Assembly: GCF_003610555.1 (NCBI RefSeq)
Contig: NZ_RAPQ01000011.1
Span: forward strand, 124,001 to 188,000
Origin: Marinifilum flexuosum
GTDB taxonomy: Bacteria; Bacteroidota; Bacteroidia; Bacteroidales; Marinifilaceae
Direction: 5' to 3'
DNA: 64,000 bases
Below are positions 1-10,449 of the stretch, one piece after another. The position numbers were made by a program, and so were the translations under genes. Position 1 is the stretch's first letter; every line of letters begins with the position of its first letter. The notes beneath the pieces are model-generated. The model was not told the origin of the DNA, ran no database searches, and saw nothing but the letters and a program-made list of their open reading frames with translations.

Positions 1-698
1 TCCTGATCACAAAGCTCACGCAAATCTTCTAAAAATCCTTTTTTTGGAAGAACACATCCCATGTTACCCGCAATTGGCTCGATAATAATTGCGGCAATTT
101 CATCTTTGTTTTCAGCAACCAACTGTCTTACATTATCGATATCGTTGTACTTTGCCGTTAGGGTATCGTTAGCAGTTCCCGGAGTTACACCTGGAGAGTT
201 TGGTACACCAAAAGTACTGGCACCACTACCTGCTTTAATTAGGAATGAATCGGCATGACCATGATAGCATCCTTCAAATTTAATGAACTTGTTACGACCT
301 GTATAACCTCTGGCAACACGAATGGCACTCATACATGCTTCAGTTCCCGAGTTTACCATTCTTATCTTATCGATATTAGGAACCATTTCAACAATTAACT
401 TGGCGATATGGATTTCCAATTCAGTTGGGGCACCAAATGAGGTTGAATCTTCAACTTTTGCTTTAATTGCATCAATCACCTTTGGGTAGGCATGACCTAA
501 GATCATGGGTCCCCATGATGAGATATAATCGATATACTCATTGCCATCGGCATCTGTTAAAATGCTACCTTTTGCTTTTTCGATAAAAACAGGAGTTCCT
601 CCAACCGATTTAAAAGCTCTAACTGGAGAATTTACACCTCCAGGAATGTATTTGTTCGCTTCATCGAATAGTTCGGAACTTCTTTTGTATTGATACAT
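1..698 (-). CDS. hemL: Glutamate-1-semialdehyde 2,1-aminomutase, partial (C-terminus beyond left edge)
   Basis: PLP-dependent enzyme that converts glutamate-1-semialdehyde to 5-aminolevulinate in the C5 route of tetrapyrrole synthesis; cytoplasmic. The reading frame starts with [15 protein letters not shown] and continues [18 protein letters not shown], the typical HemL N-terminus, and reaches the EPIAGNMG segment near residue 210. The frame is open to base 1, so about 232 residues are present of the roughly 430 usual for the family; the part carrying the PLP lysine lies outside the window. It begins 11 bases after the hemD stop, so the two are almost certainly cotranscribed in the order hemD-hemL. 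Identification is secure. Confidence 0.95.
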   Translation of the reverse strand, partial: MYQYKRSSELFDEANKYIPGGVNSPVRAFKSVGGTPVFIEKAKGSILTDADGNEYIDYISSWGPMILGHAYPKVIDAIKAKVEDSTSFGAPTELEIHIAKLIVEMVPNIDKIRMVNSGTEACMSAIRVARGYTGRNKFIKFEGCYHGHADSFLIKAGSGASTFGVPNSPGVTPGTANDTLTAKYNDIDNVRQLVAENKDEIAAIIIEPIAGNMGCVLPKKGFLEDLRELCDQ

Positions 699-709
699 AG
701 TGTATGGTT

Positions 710-1417
710 TTAAGAATTTAAATATTCATTACAAATTTCAAGCATCGAATAAATGTTTGTCTTTTCTGACATGGCCACGTTTTCGGTGTAATCTAACAGT
801 TTAACCGCAGTGGTATTCCCAATGGCAATGCATGGAATGTCTTCTCTGATTTGATATTTTGAGAAGAAGCTAACCACCGCACTTGGGCTACAGAAACAAA
901 CGGCATCAAACTGATCGATTTTCAAGTCTGGCTGAATTAAATGGGTAATATAGCATTCAATTTCCTGATACTTGATTTCATTTTCATTAAAAAAGTTGGT
1001 GATTGTTTTCCTACGCATGTTTCCAGAGAAATAGAAGTACGGAATTCCCGAAGATTCTTTCTCTAGTTTGTCGACCAAAGAAAGGGCATTGTGATTTTCG
1101 GGAACGATTACCTCAAAATTCTGCTTTCGGAGTTCTTCGGCAGTTTTTTCACCAACAGCGAAACATTTTCGGTTCGAATAATTCGAAATATCGGGAAATG
1201 ATTCTAGTAAACTCTTAACGGAATTCTTGCTGGTAAATATCCAGGAAGCATTCTCATTTGTTTTAAGATTTTCTATCGTTTCCTCAGGCAAATCTCTTAA
1301 CTCAATGTCAATGAAAGGATAATCTTCTAATGATAATCCGATTTTTTTTCCGAACTCATAATGATTATCGGTAAGTTTTCGAGTAAAGAGTATGTGCTTT
1401 AATTTACCTGTGTCCAT
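710..1417 (-). CDS. hemD: Uroporphyrinogen-III synthase
   Basis: Closes and inverts ring D of hydroxymethylbilane to give uroporphyrinogen III, the branch-point intermediate for haem, sirohaem and cobalamin. The protein opens with [10 protein letters not shown], has the two-lobe HemD pattern ([12 protein letters not shown] near the end of lobe one, [12 protein letters not shown] and [12 protein letters not shown] in lobe two) and is about 235 residues, normal for this poorly conserved family. The frame is open up to 1498; I chose the ATG at 1417 because the family similarity starts just after it, but 1432 is an equal alternative. Located directly upstream of hemL, which supports the call. Confidence 0.85.
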   Translation of the reverse strand: MDTGKLKHILFTRKLTDNHYEFGKKIGLSLEDYPFIDIELRDLPEETIENLKTNENASWIFTSKNSVKSLLESFPDISNYSNRKCFAVGEKTAEELRKQNFEVIVPENHNALSLVDKLEKESSGIPYFYFSGNMRRKTITNFFNENEIKYQEIECYITHLIQPDLKIDQFDAVCFCSPSAVVSFFSKYQIREDIPCIAIGNTTAVKLLDYTENVAMSEKTNIYSMLEICNEYLNS

Positions 1418-1731
1418 TCGCTGTTTATTCATATGCTGAGCTAACAAATTTAAGAAATCCGAGCAGTTTTTTATACTCAATTGGCAAGAAATTAGCAATG
1501 AATTGATAATGAGTTGAGACCTGCCATATCATTATTTTTTCGTAAATTCTTTATGCATTTAAATACGTTAAAAAGTATTAATCTTCTTGTCTGTTTTTAA
1601 TAGCTTTTATACTTTTATTGAGCTTTAAAAAGCAATGGAAATAAATATTTCATAAAATATAGAAGCAGGACTTAAAAACATTTTACGTTACGTGCCGATA
1701 TGAGTAAATCTCTTGATTAAGTGAGACAATT
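1418..1731. other. Divergent intergenic region hemD / relA
   Basis: AT-rich spacer between two divergently transcribed genes; it must hold both promoters. No clean TAnnTTTG box, hairpin or repeat was found. Part of it, up to 1498, is open in the hemD frame and could belong to that gene. Confidence 0.4.
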
Positions 1732-3927
1732 ATGACAGAATTAAATAGGGAAGAAGAAGAAAGAAGGCAAATATTATTAAGATACAAACGCTTACTTAAG
1801 ACCTGTAAAAACATAGTTACCAGGGCAGATATCAAGCTGGTAAGAAAAGCATTTGATTTAAGTTTACAAGATCACGAAGGTGAGAGAAGAAGTAATGGCG
1901 ATCCGGCCATATACCGATCATTATCTGTGGCTCAAATTGTAGTGGAGGAACTTGGACTTGGACGTACTTCTGTTATCTGTGCCTTGCTATATGACCTTGT
2001 TCAAAAAGAACAAGTTGATATTGATGAGATTAAAGAGCTATTTGGAGAAAAGGTAACCCATATTATCACTGGATTGGTTAAGGTGACAAATATCTATAAT
2101 CAAAACCTGACCCAACATACCGAGAATTTTAGAAAACTGTTACTTAGTTTCGCCGATGATGTTCGAGTGGTTCTAATCATTTTAGCGGATCGTTTGTTCC
2201 ATTTGCGAAATATGGAGCACAAATCAAAGGAAGAACAAACTTCCCTGGCAAAAGAGATAGAGTTCCTTTACATTCCATTGGCTCACCGTTTAGGTATGTA
2301 CAATGTGAAGTCGGATATGGAAGATTTGGCTTTGCGTTATCTTCAGCCTGATATTTATTTCGAAATTGTTCAAAAACTAAAGGATTCGGAAGAAGAACGA
2401 GAAAAGTTTATTCACGATTTTGTGGATCCGATAAAAAAAGAGCTGGATCAGTTAGGTGTAAAATATAAAATGAAGGCCAGAACAAAAACCATTGCTTCCA
2501 TCTTAAATAAGATGAAAAAGAAGCAGGTTGAGTTCGAAGAGGTATATGATATTTTTGCCATTCGTATCATTCTAAAAGCTTCACCTAAGAAAGAAAAATC
2601 GGAATGTTGGAAGGTTTATTCTGCAGTTAGTGATTTATATAGGCCAAATCCTGAGCGTTTGCGCGATTGGATTACTATTCCAAAATCGAATGGTTATGAA
2701 TCATTGCATACCACTGTTTTGGGGCAAAATAATAGATGGGTTGAAGTTCAAATTCGTTCTAAACGAATGAATAAAATTGCCGAGCAAGGTTTCGCTGCTC
2801 ACTGGAAATACAAAGGTGGTAAAGGCGAAGGTGGATTAGACAATTGGTTGCAGGATATTCGCGAAGTATTGGAGAGTCAGGAAAGTGATTCAATTGACTT
2901 GATTGACAAATTTAAAGCTGATTTATACAACAAAGAGATATATGTATTTACGCCGAAAGGGGATTTGAAGCAATTGCCTTTAGGCGCAACTTTATTGGAT
3001 TTTGCTTATTCAATTCATTCTGATTTGGGTGGAAAATGTATTGGGGGAACAGTAAATCAAAAAAATGTTTCCATTCGTCAAGAGCTAAAAAATGGAGATC
3101 AGGTTGCTATTACAACTTCCAATACACAAAAACCAAAGTCTGATTGGTTAAATTTTGTTGTTACCACAAAGGCAAAGAACAAAATTCGCCAGTCGATGAA
3201 AGAGGAAATGCTCAAGGAGGCCGATATGGGCAAGGAAACCTTGAAGCGTAGAATGAAAAACTGGAAGATTGACTTCTGCGATGAGAACATCCGTAAATTG
3301 ATGACAGAATACAAGTACAAACTTGCTGTCGATTTGTATTATGGTATTGCTACAGAGTTACATGACTTGTCAGAAATTAAGGAGATATTAACCAGGGAAG
3401 AAGTTGTGGAGGAAAAGGCGCCTGAAGAGATGCCTGACTATAAATCAAGAACGACTCAAACAACAGGTGAAGATGTATTAATTGTAGATCAAAATATTGC
3501 CAATGTAGATTATACCCTTTCAAAATGTTGTAATCCAATTTTTGGAGATGATATATTTGGCTTTATTACCATTGGTAAAGGAATTCGTATTCACAGGGTG
3601 GGATGTTCCAATGCCAAAGAGATGATGAGCAGATATCCATATCGTGTGGTGAAAGCCAATTGGACAGAAAAAGGAGCGGCATCATACCAGGCAGTACTTC
3701 ACATTACAGGTGATGATGAATTGGGAATGGTTACCAATATTTCAGAGGTAATTACAAAAGATTTGCGCGTGCAGATGAGATCCATTTCTGTTGAAACCAA
3801 TGCAGGAAGTTTCGAAGGAAACCTTACTGTTGTAGTTTCCAATATTGAGCATTTGAATACCCTTATGGTGAAACTTCGTAGAATTAAAGGTGTACATCGT
3901 GTTTCACGTTACGATACGGTAGCATAA
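1732..3927 (+). CDS. relA: RelA/SpoT-family (p)ppGpp synthetase with degenerate hydrolase domain
   Basis: Makes the stringent-response alarmone (p)ppGpp from ATP and GTP/GDP. Domain order over 731 residues: HD-type hydrolase fold (about 30-190), synthetase (about 230-365; RTKTIASILNKM, RDWITIPKSNGYESLHT and EVQIRSKRM are intact family motifs), TGS (about 390-455), helical linker, a Cys-containing zinc-finger-like stretch (LSKCCNPIFGDDI) and C-terminal ACT. The hydrolase ligands are mostly lost: the usual HP is YR at 61-62, HD is YD at 87-88, ED is QK at 91-92, and the later N is H157. Hydrolysis is therefore probably absent. The synthetase loop reads RLRD (309-312), basic like bifunctional Rel rather than the acidic ExDD of E. 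coli RelA. Followed by its own terminator. Confidence 0.92.
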   Translation: MTELNREEEERRQILLRYKRLLKTCKNIVTRADIKLVRKAFDLSLQDHEGERRSNGDPAIYRSLSVAQIVVEELGLGRTSVICALLYDLVQKEQVDIDEIKELFGEKVTHIITGLVKVTNIYNQNLTQHTENFRKLLLSFADDVRVVLIILADRLFHLRNMEHKSKEEQTSLAKEIEFLYIPLAHRLGMYNVKSDMEDLALRYLQPDIYFEIVQKLKDSEEEREKFIHDFVDPIKKELDQLGVKYKMKARTKTIASILNKMKKKQVEFEEVYDIFAIRIILKASPKKEKSECWKVYSAVSDLYRPNPERLRDWITIPKSNGYESLHTTVLGQNNRWVEVQIRSKRMNKIAEQGFAAHWKYKGGKGEGGLDNWLQDIREVLESQESDSIDLIDKFKADLYNKEIYVFTPKGDLKQLPLGATLLDFAYSIHSDLGGKCIGGTVNQKNVSIRQELKNGDQVAITTSNTQKPKSDWLNFVVTTKAKNKIRQSMKEEMLKEADMGKETLKRRMKNWKIDFCDENIRKLMTEYKYKLAVDLYYGIATELHDLSEIKEILTREEVVEEKAPEEMPDYKSRTTQTTGEDVLIVDQNIANVDYTLSKCCNPIFGDDIFGFITIGKGIRIHRVGCSNAKEMMSRYPYRVVKANWTEKGAASYQAVLHITGDDELGMVTNISEVITKDLRVQMRSISVETNAGSFEGNLTVVVSNIEHLNTLMVKLRRIKGVHRVSRYDTVA

Positions 3928-3965
3928 GTAGAGAATAATATTATAATTAAAGAAAAAAATCTATA

Positions 3966-3995
3966 AAGACTTCTAAATTTTAGAAGTCTTTTTTA
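3966..3995 (+). terminator. Rho-independent terminator after relA
   Basis: AAGACTTCTAAA pairs with TTTAGAAGTCTT, followed by a T-run. It separates relA from dnaX. Confidence 0.85.
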
Positions 3996-4153
3996 TTGTG
4001 GGTAAAGTCTAATTTATTGTGTTGTCGAGGATAACAAAAATGCACAAAAAAAAGCTAAAAAAACTTCATTAGTTAGTGATGTTTTATTGCTATTGATTCT
4101 GTATATTTGAAGTTCGAAAAAAGAAAATTGACCTTTGAGGTCTTATTATATAT

Positions 4154-5917
4154 ATGGAGAATTTTATTGTTTCAGCTCGAAAATATCGTCCTTCAACTTT
4201 CTCAACAGTTGTAGGGCAGGAGTCTATTACCGTTACCTTAAAGAATGCGATCAAGAACAATCACTTGGCTCATGCCTATCTGTTTTGTGGTCCTCGAGGT
4301 GTAGGTAAAACATCTTGTGCACGTATTTTTGCTAAAACCATAAATTGTTCAAATATTTCTTCTGATTTTGAAGCTTGTAATGAGTGTGAATCTTGTAAGG
4401 CGTTTAATGAAAGTCGTTCTTATAACATTCACGAATTGGATGCTGCTTCGAATAACTCGGTTGATGATATTCGTACCCTAATTGATCAGGTAAGAATACC
4501 ACCTCAAATCGGAAGTTATAGCATATATATTATTGATGAGGTGCACATGTTATCTGCATCGGCATTTAATGCCTTTCTGAAAACATTGGAAGAACCTCCG
4601 GCTCATGCAATTTTTGTATTGGCAACCACCGAAAAGCATAAGATTTTACCAACAATCTTGTCTCGTTGTCAGATTTTCGATTTTAATCGCATTAAAGTGG
4701 AAGATGCGGTGAAGCATCTTAAGAATATTGCCGAGAAAGAATCTGTAAATATCGATGAAGAAGCTTTAAATGTAATTGGTCAGAAAGCTGATGGAGCAAT
4801 GCGTGACGCTCTTTCTATTTTTGATCAGATTGTAAGTTTTTCAGGTAAGGAAATCACATTCGAAAATGTAATTCAGAATTTAAATGTACTGGATTACGAT
4901 TATTACTTCCGCATTGTAGATGCTGCATTGGAAGGAAAGGTTACTGACGTATTGGTAATGCTTAATGAGATTTTTGAGAAAGGTTTCGATGGTCATCATT
5001 TTATTGGAGGCTTAAGTGTTCACATTCGTGATGTATTAGTAGGAAAAGATGCAGCTACCATACAATTACTGGAAGTGAGTGAGAGTGTGAAACAGAAATA
5101 TGTCGATCAGGCAAAGAAATGCCCGGTAGATTTCTTGTATGAGGCTCTCGCCATACTAAACCAATGCGATGTCAGTTACAAATCCAGTCAGAATCCACGT
5201 TTATTAATCGAGCTAAGTTTAATTCAATTGTCCCAGATAATTGAATCAAAAAAAAAAGGAGCTAGTTTAAAAAAGAATTCCAAGAAATTATTGAGGATTG
5301 CGATTGATGGGAGAACTCTTGCTCCTGCTCAAAATGTACAGAAAAGTGTAGGCAAGGTATCAACCACTATACAGAACAATGGCAATCCTGCCAAAGCCGA
5401 ATACAAGACAAGTGTTGATACAGGAGTAGCCAGAAATACATATACTTCTACGGTATCGATTAAGCAAGCACTGAAGTCTGGTATTCAAAGACCACAAGCT
5501 GTAAGTAAACTCAAAGAAAACAAAGCAGAAGTATCTGATACATCCGGGACTTATTTGAACACTGAGTATAACAACGCTGGTGTTTTTATGCAGCTAAAGG
5601 AGTTTGCAAGAATCAAAAACAAGAGTGAACGTGTAAGGTTGGCACTAACTGTAAACCAGCCTGAGCTTACCGATAATAAGATTGTATTAAAGGTGAGCAA
5701 CCCACTTCAGGAAGATGATATCAATAGTGTATTGTCAGAATTACAAAATTATTTTAGAAGAATTTATAATAACCAATCGATATCGGTGGAGACAGTAAAG
5801 TCTGCAACAACAAAAACAAAAAGGGTGTTTACAGATACCGACAGATTCAATTATTTGTGCAAGAAAAATCCCGCTTTGGCAATGTTGAAACAGAAATTCT
5901 CCCTCGATTTTGAGTAG
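4154..5917 (+). CDS. dnaX: DNA polymerase III subunit gamma/tau
   Basis: Clamp-loader ATPase that assembles the sliding clamp and links the replicative polymerases. Over 587 residues: Walker A GPRGVGKT at 46-53, zinc-binding cysteines at 65, 75, 78 and 81, Walker B DEVH at 128-131, SRC sensor/arginine finger at 170-172, then domain III to about residue 360, a low-complexity linker and a C-terminal tau-like domain. A run of ten A lies at 5248-5257, exactly at the domain III/linker boundary (about codon 366), and both alternative frames stop within a few codons; a short gamma-like product is therefore likely (see separate entry). The ATG at 4154 gives the canonical ..VSARKYRP start. Single-gene unit bounded by terminators. 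Confidence 0.95.
   Translation: MENFIVSARKYRPSTFSTVVGQESITVTLKNAIKNNHLAHAYLFCGPRGVGKTSCARIFAKTINCSNISSDFEACNECESCKAFNESRSYNIHELDAASNNSVDDIRTLIDQVRIPPQIGSYSIYIIDEVHMLSASAFNAFLKTLEEPPAHAIFVLATTEKHKILPTILSRCQIFDFNRIKVEDAVKHLKNIAEKESVNIDEEALNVIGQKADGAMRDALSIFDQIVSFSGKEITFENVIQNLNVLDYDYYFRIVDAALEGKVTDVLVMLNEIFEKGFDGHHFIGGLSVHIRDVLVGKDAATIQLLEVSESVKQKYVDQAKKCPVDFLYEALAILNQCDVSYKSSQNPRLLIELSLIQLSQIIESKKKGASLKKNSKKLLRIAIDGRTLAPAQNVQKSVGKVSTTIQNNGNPAKAEYKTSVDTGVARNTYTSTVSIKQALKSGIQRPQAVSKLKENKAEVSDTSGTYLNTEYNNAGVFMQLKEFARIKNKSERVRLALTVNQPELTDNKIVLKVSNPLQEDDINSVLSELQNYFRRIYNNQSISVETVKSATTKTKRVFTDTDRFNYLCKKNPALAMLKQKFSLDFE
5248..5270 (+). other. Candidate slippage (frameshift) site in dnaX
   Basis: Ten consecutive A residues (5248-5257) followed by GG. 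A -1 shift reads AGG AGC TAG and stops at 5263-5265; a +1 shift stops at TAA 5268-5270. Either would end the protein at about 370 residues, after domain III. In E. coli an A6G site does this by ribosomal slippage, and in Thermus an A9 run by transcriptional slippage; that this site works is inference. Confidence 0.6.
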
Positions 5918-5958
5918 AAAAGCATAAATAGGTTATAAAGCATATGACATTTAGTCTA

Positions 5959-5994
5959 AATAAGGCCCTTGATTTTGTTCACGGGCCTTATTTA
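5959..5994 (+). terminator. Rho-independent terminator after dnaX
   Basis: TAAGGCCC pairs with GGGCCTTA across a 14-base loop, followed by TTTAT. Confidence 0.75.
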
Positions 5995-6097
5995 TAGTTA
6001 CTTATAATTAAAGAAAAAAATCGTTAAAAAATAAGCTCTTTTAAATTGGGAATTAAAAAAAATATCTATGTTTACCAAGAGTTTGAATTGTGCTTAA

Positions 6098-8383
<2,286 letters not shown>

Positions 8384-8405
8384 TCATATTAGATAAATCA
8401 TATAG

Positions 8406-8436
8406 AAAGGCCTTCCATTTGGAAGGCCTTTTTTTG
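8406..8436 (+). terminator. Rho-independent terminator after icd
   Basis: AAGGCCTTCC pairs perfectly with GGAAGGCCTT across an ATTT loop, then seven T. Very strong. Confidence 0.95.
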
Positions 8437-8580
8437 CTAAAAATCATAACATATAGGGATTTTATCTGCGATTTGCATGAAGTATTTTTGTATTGCAATA
8501 AGGTATGATTTACTTAATAAATATTGATTTATACAATGTCATACTATTTGCGCAAAATCAAATTAACAAACAGAATGTAA

Positions 8581-9321
8581 ATGGTATCTTTTACAAAGAA
8601 TAGTAAAATGGCAGAGATAATTTTGAAAAATTATCAGTTGCTGCCCATTATCTCGCGATTTGGTATTAAGTTGGGATTTGGGAATAAAACAGTTGAAGAG
8701 ATATGTGCAAACAAAAATGTGAATGCTGCCTTTTTTTTGGAAATACTGAACTCTTATCACAATTCAAATTACTTTCCCGATAATCACTTAGGCGATTTTG
8801 ATGTTGATGTAATGGTAGATTACCTTACCAATACGCATACTTACTATTTGAAGTCAAAAGTGCCGCATATCGAACTTTTTATTGATAAAATGGAAAGGGA
8901 AGCTCAAGAGGAAAATAGCAGAAACATAAATTTGTTAAAGCATTTTTTTAATGAGTACAAAACTGACATTGAGAATCACTTTAAAGAGGAAGAAAAACAT
9001 ATCTTCCCATATGTAATTGATTTAGAAAAGACTTTAAGCACGAATAACTGTAGCAGGGAACTTATTGATAAAATAAAACATGAACCTATAGAAGTTTATG
9101 AGCGAAACCACGATAGTCTTGAAATTAAGTTGGCTGATTTGAAGAACCTGATTATACGTTTTTTACCACCTTTAAGCTGTGAAGATGATTGCGAACATCT
9201 TTTAACAGAGTTATTTCAATTGGAGTATGATATTGAGGAACATACAAGGATGGAAGAAAAAGTATTAATTCCGAAAGTAAAGATGTTAGAACAAAAGGTA
9301 TTGGAATATTATGGAGTTTGA
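8581..9321 (+). CDS. Hemerythrin-like (HHE) di-iron protein, RIC/ScdA-related
   Basis: 246 residues. The N-terminal 60 residues (ISRFGIKLGFGNKTVEEIC...FFLEILNSY) resemble the short domain that precedes hemerythrin in ScdA/YtfE iron-sulfur repair proteins but without its cysteines. The rest is a four-helix hemerythrin fold with the expected ligand set visible: NTHTYYL, VPHIELF, HFKEEEKHIFP, RNHDSLEIKL and EEHTRMEEKVLIP give five histidines plus acidic residues. Such proteins bind O2 or NO at a di-iron centre or repair damaged iron sites. The gene overlaps the following LuxR regulator by 11 bases, so the pair is translationally coupled and this protein is a plausible sensor or partner of it. 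The biochemical role is not decided by sequence. Confidence 0.85.
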   Translation: MVSFTKNSKMAEIILKNYQLLPIISRFGIKLGFGNKTVEEICANKNVNAAFFLEILNSYHNSNYFPDNHLGDFDVDVMVDYLTNTHTYYLKSKVPHIELFIDKMEREAQEENSRNINLLKHFFNEYKTDIENHFKEEEKHIFPYVIDLEKTLSTNNCSRELIDKIKHEPIEVYERNHDSLEIKLADLKNLIIRFLPPLSCEDDCEHLLTELFQLEYDIEEHTRMEEKVLIPKVKMLEQKVLEYYGV

Positions 9322-9919
9322 GGAGAGGAAATTACATACGGTTATCGCTTCGGAACAATATTTGGTTCGCTTGGGAGTTAAAACACTTTTAAATGTAATT
9401 GGTATAGAATCAGACTTGCATGAGGTGGGAACTTTCGATGAGCTGGAATATTTTCTTCAAAAAGATGAGAATATGGATTATTTAATTCTAAGTGAAGACA
9501 TTCTGCAAAAACAAAGAAAACCAGATTGTCTTGAATATGTGAAAAATTCATTTGGATTAAACACTACCATTTTAATAGGCAAACAGCAATTTTCGAATTG
9601 TGTTTGCGATCATTTTATTTCTAATTCGTGTAGCAGAAAAGAGGTAGTAGATAAATTACAACAGTTCTTTTATGCTCCTAAAGCAAATGAACAACAAGAG
9701 GAAGATTCGCATACCTTAAGTGATCGGGAAAAAGATGTTTTAAAAGCTGTTGCCCTAGGTTTTTCAAACAAAGAGATTGCCGATCAACTCTTTATTTCTA
9801 TTAACACAGTAATAACGCATCGTAAAAATATCACCAGTAAATTAGGCATTAAAACCATTTCCGGATTAACAGTGTATGCATTGATGCATCATATTATTAA
9901 AGCAGAAGAAGCCATGTAA
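9311..9919 (+). CDS. LuxR-family DNA-binding regulator with degenerate receiver domain
   Basis: 202 residues. The C-terminal 65 residues are a clear LuxR/NarL helix-turn-helix (LSDREKDVLKAVALGFSNKEIA, then ISINTVITHRKNITSKLGI). The N-terminal 120 residues are the length and strand pattern of a response-regulator receiver, but the position of the phosphorylated aspartate is S61 (DYLILSED), and the early acidic pair is reduced (IASEQ). It is probably not controlled by phosphorylation. It overlaps the upstream hemerythrin gene by 11 bases, which points to oxygen, NO or redox as its signal through that partner (inference). A terminator follows at 9976. Confidence 0.85.
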   Translation: MEFEERKLHTVIASEQYLVRLGVKTLLNVIGIESDLHEVGTFDELEYFLQKDENMDYLILSEDILQKQRKPDCLEYVKNSFGLNTTILIGKQQFSNCVCDHFISNSCSRKEVVDKLQQFFYAPKANEQQEEDSHTLSDREKDVLKAVALGFSNKEIADQLFISINTVITHRKNITSKLGIKTISGLTVYALMHHIIKAEEAM

Positions 9920-9975
9920 ATTTGTTATTGGCGAATTGTATTTAGTCCGGTTACTAAATTTGTAAAAGTTACATT

Positions 9976-10006
9976 AACCAGTTGATTCATTTCAACTGGT
10001 TTTTTC
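9976..10006 (+). terminator. Rho-independent terminator after the hemerythrin-LuxR pair
   Basis: AACCAGTTGA pairs perfectly with TCAACTGGTT across six bases, followed by a T-run. Confidence 0.9.
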
Positions 10007-10356
10007 GTATCTAATTGTATCAGGTTAATATTACTTGCAGATGAGCATAATATTTAGTTGAAAATTCAATTGACAAATGAGGACTTGATCTATCAGTATA
10101 GAATGATATATTGGATTGAAAATCAAATCATGTGACTGTGAAGAGAAATATCCTAAGTTTTCAAATATTACCAAAAAAAATCAAGTCTTTTAAAGGTTAG
10201 TTTTAAAAATCATGAAATGCTTGTTTAAAAGATTTCTATTTAAAATTACCTCAAACTATTCTTAGCAAGAAATCCGACTAATAAGTCATAATTAATAATG
10301 AGTAAGCTCAGATAATATCATTATTTATGATGATTGTGAGAACTTGTACTACATCC
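10007..10356. other. AT-rich intergenic region upstream of the TonB/ABC operon
   Basis: About 350 bases without a convincing gene. It precedes the promoter and inverted repeat listed next. No repeat or known RNA motif was recognised in it. Confidence 0.4.
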
Positions 10357-10364
10357 TACTTTTG
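10357..10364 (+). promoter_or_regulatory. Bacteroidota-type -7 box for the 10.4-20 kb operon
   Basis: TACTTTTG matches TAnnTTTG exactly. A TTG lies about 20 bases upstream (10334-10336), the spacing expected for a -33 element. Predicted start near 10370, leaving an 80-base leader before the ATG at 10450. Confidence 0.6.
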
Positions 10365-10371
10365 TGCCATG

Positions 10372-10396
10372 CTTATTAAGAGTTAGTCTTAATAAG
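10372..10396 (+). promoter_or_regulatory. Perfect inverted repeat at the predicted transcript start
   Basis: CTTATTAAGA and TCTTAATAAG are perfect 10-base arms around a five-base centre (GTTAG). It begins about two bases after the predicted transcription start. It could be an operator for a dimeric repressor or a 5'-end mRNA hairpin; there is no T-run, so it is not a terminator. Confidence 0.55.
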
Positions 10397-10449
10397 AATC
10401 AAAGCCTATATGATATGGGCAAACTAACTGGCAAAACTGTTGGATTATC

